From Curvibacter sp. (lineage in GTDB: Bacteria > Pseudomonadota > Gammaproteobacteria > Burkholderiales > Burkholderiaceae_C): a stretch of 64,000 bases of DNA. Below, piece after piece: positions 25,082 to 34,825 of this stretch. The position numbers and the translations under genes were made by a program. A model generated the notes under the pieces. It had not been told where the DNA came from and ran no database searches. It was given only the letters and a program-made list of their open reading frames with translations. Within the stretch, counting starts at the first letter, position 1; each line of letters opens with the position of its first letter. The stretch is taken from NCBI GenBank assembly GCA_020621965.1, contig JAHRYV010000002.1:62001-126000 (forward strand), written 5' to 3'.

Positions 25082-25106
25082 CGAAACAGTCCCCCGGACT
25101 GTTTCG
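25082..25106. repeat. Perfect 11-bp inverted repeat
   Basis: CGAAACAGTCC and its complement around CCC. No T-run follows, so it is not a clear terminator. It could be a REP-like intergenic element. The 24869-25180 gap otherwise holds no gene. Confidence 0.6.
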
Positions 25107-25148
25107 AGCGAACCAGTGGGTTCGATCCCTCATCAGTCCGCCCAAAAT

Positions 25149-25177
25149 AAAAAAAGGCCCGCAGGGGGCCTTTTTTA
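25149..25177. terminator. Bidirectional terminator beside tRNA-Gly
   Basis: AAAAAAGGCCC / GGGCCTTTTTT with a 5-nt loop. On the minus strand it closes the tRNA transcript. Confidence 0.88.
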
Positions 25178-25180
25178 ATT

Positions 25181-25254
25181 TGGAGCGGGTGATGGGAATC
25201 GAACCCACGTTATTTGCTTGGGAAGCAAGAGTCCTACCATTGAACGACACCCGC
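25181..25254 (-). tRNA. tRNA-Gly (anticodon CCC)
   Basis: Minus-strand cloverleaf: acceptor arms GCGGGTG / CACCCGC, D-arm region TTCAATGGTAGGA, anticodon loop TTCCCAA (anticodon at 25220-25222), T-loop GTTCGATTCCC, discriminator T and an encoded CCA (25181-25183). The first anticodon-stem pair is a C-A mismatch; the other four pair. It reads GGG codons. Confidence 0.95.
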
Positions 25255-25268
25255 GATAGTCCGGGATT

Positions 25269-25772
25269 CTAGCGGATGGGCGGCGAGGGGGCGGTGCCGG
25301 AGGGCTGGGTCGGCAAGCGCAGCGTGCCGCTCGATTCGAAGCGGTGGCTGCGGAAGATGGGGCCCGAGAGCTTGCCGCGCAACTGGTAGGTGATGGGCGC
25401 GTTGCGCGCGCCGGTGGCCAGGCCGAAGGCCTGGCGCACGAGGGCCATGGCTGGCACGGTGACGGGCACGTCCACGACCGCCTCGCTGAAGCGCGGCAGG
25501 CTGCCCTGTGCGTCGGTGACGCCGCTGGCGAAGCTCTGGCCGTCCACGTTGATCTCGACGTAGATGCCGTCGTAGGCCACCGCGGTCTCGCCCGGGTTGA
25601 TGATGCGCAGGCGCACCGCCATGCGCAGCTCGGGGCCCTGCCAGGGCAGCGGCTCGACGGCGACGACGTCGACCTTGGGTTGGCTGTCGGGCGCCAGCGT
25701 TGCGCAGCCGGCCAGCAGCAGGGGCAGGGTGCCCAGGGCGAGGCGGCGCAGGCGGAACAGGAGGGCGTTCAT
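25269..25772 (-). CDS. LEA type 2 family lipoprotein
   Basis: 167 residues with a lipoprotein signal and lipobox LLLAGCATL (Cys near residue 23). The remainder has the water-stress/LEA2-like beta-sandwich pattern: LRMAVRLRIINPGETAVAYD, then VEINVDGQSFASGV and SEAVVDVPVTVPAMAL. Such proteins are predicted to be anchored to the outer membrane facing the periplasm; the function in bacteria is unclear. It lies 7 bp downstream of gabD on the same strand, so it is probably co-transcribed. Confidence 0.85.
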   Translation of the reverse strand: MNALLFRLRRLALGTLPLLLAGCATLAPDSQPKVDVVAVEPLPWQGPELRMAVRLRIINPGETAVAYDGIYVEINVDGQSFASGVTDAQGSLPRFSEAVVDVPVTVPAMALVRQAFGLATGARNAPITYQLRGKLSGPIFRSHRFESSGTLRLPTQPSGTAPSPPIR

Positions 25773-25779
25773 GGTGTGC

Positions 25780-27264
25780 TCACTTGAGGATGTCGCCCAG
25801 GCAGAGGTACTTCAGTTCCACGTAGTCGTCCATGCCGTGGTGCGAGCCCTCGCGGCCCAGGCCGGACTGCTTGACGCCGCCGAAGGGCACGTGTTCCGTG
25901 GCCAGGATGCCGACGTTGATGCCCACCATGCCGTACTCCAGCGCCTCGCTGACGCGGAAGATGCGGCCCACGTCGCGGCTGTAGAAGTAGCTGGCCAGGC
26001 CGAAGATGGTGTTGTTGGCCGCCGCGACCACTTCCTGCTCGGTCTTGAAGCGGAACACCGGCGCGAAGGGGCCGAAGGTCTCTTCGGTGGCGCACAGCAT
26101 GCTGGCATTGGCCTCGGCGATGACGGTGGGCTCGAAGAACTGGCCCGACAGCTTCTTGCCGCCGGTGATCACCTTGCCGCCCTTGGCCACGGCGTCGGCC
26201 ACGTGGCGCTGCACCTTTTCGACGGCGGCGTCCTCGATCAGCGGGCCTTGCGAGACGCCGTCCTCGAAGCCGTTGCCCACTTTCACTTCCTTGACCTTGG
26301 CGGCGAACTTCTGCACGAACTGGTCGTAGACACCGTCCTGCACGTAGATGCGGTTGGCGCAGACGCAGGTCTGGCCGGCGTTGCGGTACTTGCTGGCCAT
26401 GGCGCCTTCGACGGCCGAGTCGATGTCGGCGTCGTCGAAGACGATGAAGGGCGCATTGCCGCCCAGTTCCAGCGAGAGCTTCTTGACCGTGGGGGCGCTC
26501 TGCTGCATCAGGATGCGACCCACTTCGGTGGAGCCGGTGAAGCTGATGTGGCGCACGACGTCGCTGGCGCAGAGCACCTTGCCGATGGCAATCGAGTTGT
26601 CGCCGTCGGCACTCAGCAGGTTGAGCACGCCGGCCGGGATGCCGGCGCGTTGGGCCAGCTCGGCCGCCGCCAGCGCGGTCAGCGGCGTGAGCTCGGCCGG
26701 CTTGATGATGACCGGGCAGCCCGCGGCCAGGGCCGGGGCGACCTTGCGCGTGATCATGGCCAGCGGGAAGTTCCACGGCGTGATGGCGGCGCAGACACCG
26801 ATGGGCTGCTTGATGACCATCAGGCGGCGGTTGTTGTCGAACTGCGGCAGGGTCTCGCCGTTGACGCGCTTGGCCTCCTCGGCGAACCACTCGACGAAGC
26901 TGGCGCCGTAGGAAACCTCGCCCTTGGCTTCGGGGTAGGGCTTGCCCTGCTCGGCGGTCATGATGCGGGCCAGATCGTCGCGGTGGGCCATCAGCAGGTC
27001 GAACCACTTGCGCAGCAGGATGCTGCGCTCCTTGCCGGTCAGGGCGCGCCAGGCCGGCCAGGCGGCGTTGGCGGCCTTGATCGCCGCCTCCGCGTCGGCC
27101 GGGCCGAGATTGGCGACGTCGGCCAGTTTCTGGCCGTTGGACGGGTCCAGCACGTCGAAACGTTTCGCTGCCGCGCCCTTGACCCACTGCCCGTTGATCA
27201 GGGCGTCGGTCTTGAGCAGGGTGGGGTCCTTGAGCAGGGCCAGCGGGGAGGTTTTCATGTCCAT
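25780..27264 (-). CDS. gabD: NAD(P)-dependent succinate-semialdehyde dehydrogenase
   Basis: 494 residues from the ATG at 27264 (GAAGAGA upstream), the usual family length. Aldehyde dehydrogenase signatures are complete: ITPWNFPLAMITRKVAPALA, the NAD motif FTGSTEVGRILM, catalytic Glu in LELGGNAPFIVF and catalytic Cys in NAGQTCVCANRIY. The adjacent second Cys (TCVC) is typical of GabD and can form a regulatory disulfide. It oxidises succinate semialdehyde to succinate in GABA-type breakdown; glutarate-semialdehyde activity is also possible. It is divergent from alaS. Confidence 0.93.
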   Translation of the reverse strand: MDMKTSPLALLKDPTLLKTDALINGQWVKGAAAKRFDVLDPSNGQKLADVANLGPADAEAAIKAANAAWPAWRALTGKERSILLRKWFDLLMAHRDDLARIMTAEQGKPYPEAKGEVSYGASFVEWFAEEAKRVNGETLPQFDNNRRLMVIKQPIGVCAAITPWNFPLAMITRKVAPALAAGCPVIIKPAELTPLTALAAAELAQRAGIPAGVLNLLSADGDNSIAIGKVLCASDVVRHISFTGSTEVGRILMQQSAPTVKKLSLELGGNAPFIVFDDADIDSAVEGAMASKYRNAGQTCVCANRIYVQDGVYDQFVQKFAAKVKEVKVGNGFEDGVSQGPLIEDAAVEKVQRHVADAVAKGGKVITGGKKLSGQFFEPTVIAEANASMLCATEETFGPFAPVFRFKTEQEVVAAANNTIFGLASYFYSRDVGRIFRVSEALEYGMVGINVGILATEHVPFGGVKQSGLGREGSHHGMDDYVELKYLCLGDILK

Positions 27265-27344
27265 GGTGTGTCTCTTCGGTGGTTTTGTTCGGATCGATGG
27301 ACGATTCTGCCAGTGAGTCGCGCGTGGGGCCATCGCGGGGGTGA

Positions 27345-30071
<2,727 letters not shown>

Positions 30072-30075
30072 TCCG

Positions 30076-30612
30076 GTGATCCAACGCCGTGATGTCCTGG
30101 GCCTGACGCTGGCCGCCCTGGCCGGCCCCGCGCTCGCGCAGCGCGGCTACGAGGTTACGCCCTTGCCCAAGGGCCTGGCGCTGCCCCCGCTGCAGGCGCT
30201 GGACCTGCAGGGCAAGACCTGGCGCCTGGCCGAGCTGCGTGGCCGCGCCGTGCTGCTGAACTTCTGGGCCACCTGGTGCCCGCCCTGCCGCGCCGAGATG
30301 CCCTCGCTGCAGCAGCTGGCCGAGATCTACGGCCCCGAGCAATTGCAGGTGCTGGCGCTCAACGTCGGCGAAGGGCCGCGCCGGATCAACCAGTACCTGC
30401 AGTCCAGCGGCCTGGACCTGACGGTGCTGCTCGATCCGCGCAGCGAGATTGCCCGGGCCTGGGGCGCCAACACGCTGCCCACCACCTACCTGATCGACAG
30501 CGAAGGGCGGCTGCGTTACCGCCTGCGCGGTGAGGTCGACTGGGCCAGCCGCGAGGCGCAGGCCCTGATCGAGCCCTTGCTGCCGCGTCCCGCCCAAGCC
30601 CCGAAGGCCTGA
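30076..30612 (+). CDS. TlpA-like thioredoxin-fold protein
   Basis: 178 residues from a GTG 4 nt after the alaS stop, suggesting coupling. The N-terminus IQRRDVLGLTLAALAGPALA is a signal peptide with a twin-arginine-like RR. The body is a TlpA/ResA-type thioredoxin: LLNFWATWCPPCRAEMPSL with the CPPC active site, LQVLALNVGEGPRRI and TLPTTYLIDSEGRLRYR with the cis-Pro region. It should be a periplasmic disulfide reductase or thiol-handling protein, for example in cytochrome maturation; the substrate is unknown. Confidence 0.92.
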   Translation: MIQRRDVLGLTLAALAGPALAQRGYEVTPLPKGLALPPLQALDLQGKTWRLAELRGRAVLLNFWATWCPPCRAEMPSLQQLAEIYGPEQLQVLALNVGEGPRRINQYLQSSGLDLTVLLDPRSEIARAWGANTLPTTYLIDSEGRLRYRLRGEVDWASREAQALIEPLLPRPAQAPKA

Positions 30613-30625
30613 GCGCCGCTCAATA

Positions 30626-30663
30626 AAAACAAGCCGCCGGCCCGTTGGGACCGGCGGCTTGTT
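30626..30663. terminator. Strong convergent terminator
   Basis: Arms ACAAGCCGCCGG / CCGGCGGCTTGT with a 10-nt loop. A T-run (TTTTT) follows on the minus strand, so it mainly closes the leftward envelope operon; the plus-strand tail is weaker. Confidence 0.88.
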
Positions 30664-30704
30664 CGTTTCAGGCCAGGCGCCGCGCGCCGCGCCTGCGCGC
30701 CGGA

Positions 30705-32135
30705 TCAGCCGGCCGGCAGGAAGTCGATCGGGTAGAGGATGGTGACCGGGGGCACACCGTCCTTGGCACCGAAGCTGAACTTCAGCACCCGCTCCACGAT
30801 CTCCGTCGACAGGGCCGGGGAGGCCAGGTCGGTGGACTTCACCGCGCAGGCGGACACGCGGCCATCGGGCTCGATGGTCAGGCGCAGCACCATCTTGCCG
30901 CGCAGGCTGGGGTTGTTGCGCAGCTCGCGGTTGTAGATGCGGTACAGCGCGGCCTTGTAGCGGTCGAAGACGATCTGGATTTCCTCGTCCGTGCGCGAGG
31001 GACCGGCGCCCTTGCTCAGCGGCCGGTCGTCGGCCACGCCGGCGCTGGTCGCGCTCTGGACGCGGGCGATCTTCACGCCGCCGCCGGTGATGCTCTGGCC
31101 GCCACCGCCCGAGCCGGTGCCGCTGCCACCCGTGCCGCCGCCCGTGCCGTTGCGGCTGATGGCCGAGGTGTTGATGCCGCCGCTGCCGCCCGAGGCCTGC
31201 GACGTGATGAGCGAACGGGTCGCCGCCTGGCCCGCCGCAATCTGGCCGGTGTTGGAGATGCGTCCCTCCGCCCCGACCTTGGCCGCGCCGGGGCTGTCGA
31301 CCAGGTCGGCAAAGTCGTTCTTGAGCGCGAGCACGCCCTTGCCCTCGGCCGAGGCGCGCGCCGCGCTCTGGGCCTCGGGGCTGCCGGGTGGCGCGGGGGC
31401 GCGGTCGGACGGACTCTGGCGAGTGTCCTGCGCGTTGGGGTTGCCCGTGGCGTCCGACTTCTCGACCGGCTTCTTCTCGGCCGGCTTGGGCTCTTCCTTC
31501 TTCTTCACCACCAGCTCGGCGATGTGCTCGGGCAGTACCTCTTCCTCTTTCTTCTCGTGCGTCGGCTTGAAGAACACCAGACCGCTGGCGGTCACGAAGG
31601 AGAACAACAGCGTGAGCAGGAAGATCTTGCGGTAGCGCCGGTCGTCCTCGCTGCCCTTGGCCCAGGGCATGACCAGGGGACGGTAGGGAATGTCGGCCGG
31701 GTTCCGGTAGACGGGGAACTCGTTGCGCAGGCGCTCGGCTTCTTCCTCCAGGTCCGCCAACTCGTGGTTGAGCCGGCGCAGATTGTCGGACTCGACCTTG
31801 ATCTCAGCTTGCACCTCACCGCGGCGGCCTTCGATGACGCCGATCTTGTGCTCGAAGGCGAGGAGCGAGTTGCGCGCGCGGCGCAGCTGGTTCTCCGGAT
31901 CGTAGCCGGTGGTCTGGCGATCCCAGAAGAGATCGACGGCGCCCACCTCTTCGAGCTTGTCGAGCGAGGACAGGATGGTGCCGAGCAGGCTGAACTGGGC
32001 GCGCTGGCTCGAATGGGAATGGAGTTCCGCGTCGAGGTCGGCGAGCTTCTTTTCCAGGCCGTCGAGGATGCGGCTGATGTTGCCGATCTGGATCCCGAGG
32101 GAGTGCTCTCTTTGTGACAGGTGGTAGGTACTCAC
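30705..32135 (-). CDS. AgmX/PglI C-terminal-domain protein, TonB-like energy transducer
   Basis: 476 residues, GTG start. A long cytoplasmic coiled-coil N-terminus (residues ~1-165), one membrane segment at ~171-189 (IFLLTLLFSFVTASGLVFF), a charged/proline-rich then Gly/Ser-rich periplasmic linker, and a C-terminal ~95-residue domain (DEEIQIVFDRYKAALYRIYN, then GKMVLRLTIEPDGRVSAC and LKFSFGAKDG) of the AgmX/PglI TonB-like type known from Myxococcus gliding proteins. The cytoplasmic coiled-coil is unlike TonB and may dock a cytosolic partner. It is the last gene of the operon, after ExbB and two ExbDs, and should transmit motor force across the periplasm; that role is inferred. Confidence 0.82.
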   Translation of the reverse strand: MSTYHLSQREHSLGIQIGNISRILDGLEKKLADLDAELHSHSSQRAQFSLLGTILSSLDKLEEVGAVDLFWDRQTTGYDPENQLRRARNSLLAFEHKIGVIEGRRGEVQAEIKVESDNLRRLNHELADLEEEAERLRNEFPVYRNPADIPYRPLVMPWAKGSEDDRRYRKIFLLTLLFSFVTASGLVFFKPTHEKKEEEVLPEHIAELVVKKKEEPKPAEKKPVEKSDATGNPNAQDTRQSPSDRAPAPPGSPEAQSAARASAEGKGVLALKNDFADLVDSPGAAKVGAEGRISNTGQIAAGQAATRSLITSQASGGSGGINTSAISRNGTGGGTGGSGTGSGGGGQSITGGGVKIARVQSATSAGVADDRPLSKGAGPSRTDEEIQIVFDRYKAALYRIYNRELRNNPSLRGKMVLRLTIEPDGRVSACAVKSTDLASPALSTEIVERVLKFSFGAKDGVPPVTILYPIDFLPAG

Positions 32136-32157
32136 TAAAACGAGCCCGAATAGTTTC

Positions 32158-32646
32158 TTATTTCTGGTTCACGGCGAAGGAAATCTTCCCGTAACCGGCA
32201 TTGCTGCTGGACAGCATCACTTTCTTCAGCACCTTGTACGGAACGCCGCGGTCGGCCACGATGGTGACTTCGGTCGCCACGCCGGCCTGGTCCTTCTTTT
32301 TCTCCGCCTCGGTCTTGATGCGTACGATGGCCTCGCGGATGGGCTCGATCTCGGGCCGGTTGCTGGACTTCACCTCGGCCATGGACACGATGGACTCACC
32401 CTGGATCTTCACGTCCTGGTCCGACAGCACGACCATGATCGAGGGCCGCGGCATGGTGTCCACGCCCGAATCGGGCAGGGTCACGCGGTAGGGCGGCTCG
32501 ATATTGACGCCGTCGCTCTGGTTGACCAGCAGATACAGCACCAGCACGATGAAGATGTCCATCAGCGAGGTCAGCATCATGCCGGTGGACTCGCTGCCTT
32601 CCGCCTGGCCCTTCTTCTTCCTGCGTTTGGAGCTGACGATGCTCAT
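32158..32646 (-). CDS. ExbD/TolR-like protein with intact proton-site Asp
   Basis: 162 residues. Basic cytoplasmic N-terminus (SSKRRKKKGQAEG), one membrane helix beginning MMLTSLMDIFIVLVLYLLV, with Asp30 at the position of the essential Asp of ExbD/TolR, then a periplasmic domain (PYRVTLPDSGVDTMPRPSIM, later VTIVADRGVPYKVLKKVML) typical of ExbD/TolR. Its start overlaps the stop of the neighbouring ExbD gene by 4 bp. It should pair with the ExbB-like channel. Confidence 0.9.
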   Translation of the reverse strand: MSIVSSKRRKKKGQAEGSESTGMMLTSLMDIFIVLVLYLLVNQSDGVNIEPPYRVTLPDSGVDTMPRPSIMVVLSDQDVKIQGESIVSMAEVKSSNRPEIEPIREAIVRIKTEAEKKKDQAGVATEVTIVADRGVPYKVLKKVMLSSSNAGYGKISFAVNQK

Positions 32647-33128
32647 GGCGCGTCACCCACGGTCACGTTGGGGAACAGGACGACGGTCAGCGGGGGCGAG
32701 CCCTCGCGCGGTGCGGGCACCTTGACGAACTTGAGCGCGTCCATCACCTCGATCATCGTCGCGTAGTCGATCTCGGGCTCCAGCAGCAGGATCGCGTCTT
32801 TCTTGCTCATGTACTGGTCCTTCAGCAACTTGAGTTTGCGCGACAGGGTGGCGGTGTCGTACTTGTCACCAGCCAGGGGGATGCGGTCGGTGACGGTCTT
32901 GCCGTTGCCGATCTCCAGGCCGGACTTGCGCAGGAACACCTCGATCACCACCGGTGGTGGGGCGTTCGCGGGCGGGGCCGCGCCGCCGGCATTGGCCGGC
33001 ATGTTGAGTTCCTGGATCGTGACCTTGGAGAAGACCGCCGAGAGGATCAGGAATGACACCAGCACGACCATGATGTTGAGCAAGGTCGTGAGGTCGACTT
33101 CTTCGCTGTCGGGACTGCCTGCAGCCAT
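32643..33128 (-). CDS. ExbD/TolR-like protein with Asn at the proton site
   Basis: 161 residues. The membrane helix starts EVDLTTLLNIMVVLVSFLIL. Aligned with the ExbD/TolR consensus (xVTPLIDVM), the proton-carrying Asp is Asn18. An Asp (D12) sits six residues earlier, at the membrane edge. The periplasmic domain is normal (ILLLEPEIDYATMIEVMDAL). It lies 4 bp after the ExbB-like gene and overlaps the second ExbD gene. In known motors two ExbD-type subunits sit inside an ExbB pentamer; here the dimer may be an Asp/Asn heterodimer. Confidence 0.88.
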   Translation of the reverse strand: MAAGSPDSEEVDLTTLLNIMVVLVSFLILSAVFSKVTIQELNMPANAGGAAPPANAPPPVVIEVFLRKSGLEIGNGKTVTDRIPLAGDKYDTATLSRKLKLLKDQYMSKKDAILLLEPEIDYATMIEVMDALKFVKVPAPREGSPPLTVVLFPNVTVGDAP

Positions 33129-33132
33129 GGTC

Positions 33133-33792
33133 TCAAGCCTTCGGCTGGTTGCGCGCGGCGGCGTGAACGCGGGCGATCATGTTGACCGTCTTGAGCGCTG
33201 CAATCTCCAGGCCGGCGACGATGCTCTTGGACTTGTTGTTGAGCAGCAGGCTGAAGGTCAGCATCGGCATGGCCACCGTCAGGCCCATGGCGGTACAGCT
33301 CATGGCCTCGGAAATCGCCAGCGACAGCAGGGCCGACTTCTCCGAAGGTGCCGCCGTGGCCACCGTGGCGAAGGCTTCGATCAGGCCCAGAATCGTGCCC
33401 AGCAGACCCAGCAGCGTGGCCAGGTTGGCGAACAGCCCCAGGAAGGGGATGCGGGTGTGGAACTGGTGCGAGACCGACAGCATGATTTCTTCCATCGACA
33501 GCTCGATGTCTTCGCGCCGGCGCATCACGCCTTCGCTTTCCAGGCCGACGTTGATGATCTCGCTGAGGGTGGACTTGTCGTCGCGCGTGAGTTCGCGCGC
33601 CTTCTCGAACTCGCCCCTGTGCAGCAGCTCCTGGATCGACTCCCAGGACTTGGCGTTGCGCTTGATGTGGCGATTCAGGACGATAAAGCGCTCGACCACG
33701 ATGCCCATGCCGATGGCGCCGATGACCAGGATGGGGATCACCCAGATGCCGCCGGCGGCGATGAACTTCAATACTTCCTGAAGAAAATGCAT
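33133..33792 (-). CDS. MotA/TolQ/ExbB proton channel protein
   Basis: 219 residues with three membrane segments: one near residues 14-34 (GGIWVIPILVIGAIGMGIV) and two C-terminal ones carrying the family signature NLATLLGLLGTILGLIEAF and SEAMSCTAMGLTVAMPML. The cytoplasmic loop (residues ~40-115) is basic and helical. It forms the pentameric proton-channel stator for the two ExbD subunits and the AgmX-like transducer encoded next. The first gene of the motor block, it follows a small exported protein after 32 bp. Confidence 0.93.
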   Translation of the reverse strand: MHFLQEVLKFIAAGGIWVIPILVIGAIGMGIVVERFIVLNRHIKRNAKSWESIQELLHRGEFEKARELTRDDKSTLSEIINVGLESEGVMRRREDIELSMEEIMLSVSHQFHTRIPFLGLFANLATLLGLLGTILGLIEAFATVATAAPSEKSALLSLAISEAMSCTAMGLTVAMPMLTFSLLLNNKSKSIVAGLEIAALKTVNMIARVHAAARNQPKA

Positions 33793-33824
33793 TCTTGAAC
33801 TCCTGCTAGTGACTATGTGAACGG

Positions 33825-34118
33825 TTAATTGGGGTTGCTGAGGCGGTAGAACTCGAGTTCGCGCAAGAAGGCAGACTTGTCCACGGGGACCATCTCCTGA
33901 TTGAGCAGGCTCGAATTGAAGTTGGTCTCCTGGCCGATCTCCGAGCTCTTCCAGGGAACGATGGTGAGTGACTTGGGCGTCTCGTTGTTGCCGACGATGG
34001 ACATGCCCGAGACCTCCTTGGCCTCGACCTCTTCCTTCTTGGCCTTGCCCTTGTCCTGCGCCGCGGCCAGGCAGGTGGCCAGCAGCAGGCAGCTTGCGAA
34101 CAGTGTCCTGGTTTTCAT
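33825..34118 (-). CDS. Small exported protein of the motor operon
   Basis: 97 residues from the ATG with TAGGAGC upstream. Signal peptide MKTRTLFASCLLLATCLAAA, then a Lys/Glu-rich stretch and a conserved-looking core (SIVGNNETPKSLTIVPWKSS, then ETNFNSSLLNQEMVPVDKSA). I do not recognise the family. Its position between the TPR lipoprotein and the ExbB gene suggests a periplasmic component of the same machine. Confidence 0.8.
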   Translation of the reverse strand: MKTRTLFASCLLLATCLAAAQDKGKAKKEEVEAKEVSGMSIVGNNETPKSLTIVPWKSSEIGQETNFNSSLLNQEMVPVDKSAFLRELEFYRLSNPN

Positions 34119-34126
34119 GGGTGCTC

Positions 34127-34825
34127 CTATTTGCCGGTGCGCTTGCGCAGATCGGCGATCCAGATCTGCACGTTCTTGTCGCCCGGTGCGTTCAGGGCGT
34201 AGCTCTGGTAGTGGCTGAGGGCGCATTCATAGTCCCGCAGGTACAGATCGCAGAGCACCCCCAGGTTCTTGTGGACCATGCTGAAGTTGGGGTACTTGAC
34301 CAGCAGCCGCTCGTAGACGGGCCGGGCCTCCGCGAAACGTCCGCTCTTGCGGTAGAGCAGGGCCAGCTCGTTGCCGGCCACCGGATTGGTCGGCTCGATC
34401 TCCAGCGCCTGCTTCAGGTGCTGTTCGGCCAGCTCGGGCTTGTCGAGCTTTTTGTAGATCAGGGCCAGATTGGTCAGGGGGATGGGGTTGTCGGGCAGGG
34501 CAGCGACCAGTTTCTTGAACGCCTCGATGCTCTGTTCGTACTGCTCGGCCTTGGCCAGGGCCAGGGCCGCATCCATCTCGGCCTGCAGCGCGGGCGCGAC
34601 GGTCGTCTTCGGAGTGCCGTCGGTTTTTTCCACCGGCTTGGCGACGACCGGCGGCGGGGCGCTGGCGCAGCCCTGCAGCAGGACCAGGGCCAGCGGCAGC
34701 GTGAGCGCTGCCGCGCCGCCCAGCGCGCGCCGCACGGCCCCAGGCAGGGCGGCCCCGGGGGTCATCGATGCCGTGGAGTGTGCGCGGGTTTGCATGGCGG
34801 GCTGGGTGTTCGGTGGAGCGCTCAT
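34127..34825 (-). CDS. TPR lipoprotein (small)
   Basis: 232 residues; ATG overlaps the preceding stop (ATGA). The lipobox LVLLQGCASA puts the Cys near residue 53, so either a long N-region or a later start (M11 or M21) is used. About four TPR units follow, for example DNPIPLTNLALIYKKLDKPE and NPVAGNELALLYRKSGRFAE. It is expected to be outer-membrane-anchored in the periplasm. Comparable TPR lipoproteins accompany AgmX-type systems. Confidence 0.85.
   Translation of the reverse strand: MSAPPNTQPAMQTRAHSTASMTPGAALPGAVRRALGGAAALTLPLALVLLQGCASAPPPVVAKPVEKTDGTPKTTVAPALQAEMDAALALAKAEQYEQSIEAFKKLVAALPDNPIPLTNLALIYKKLDKPELAEQHLKQALEIEPTNPVAGNELALLYRKSGRFAEARPVYERLLVKYPNFSMVHKNLGVLCDLYLRDYECALSHYQSYALNAPGDKNVQIWIADLRKRTGK

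Noticed and set aside
25082-25140. Possible second tRNA or tmRNA end (GGTTCGATCCC-like T-loop)
   Set aside because: Only the T-loop-like string is present; no acceptor or anticodon arms pair around it.
25015-25272. Short plus-strand frame ending with a peptide read from the tRNA complement
   Set aside because: It is a translation of the reverse complement of tRNA-Gly plus the terminator, a well-known spurious annotation.
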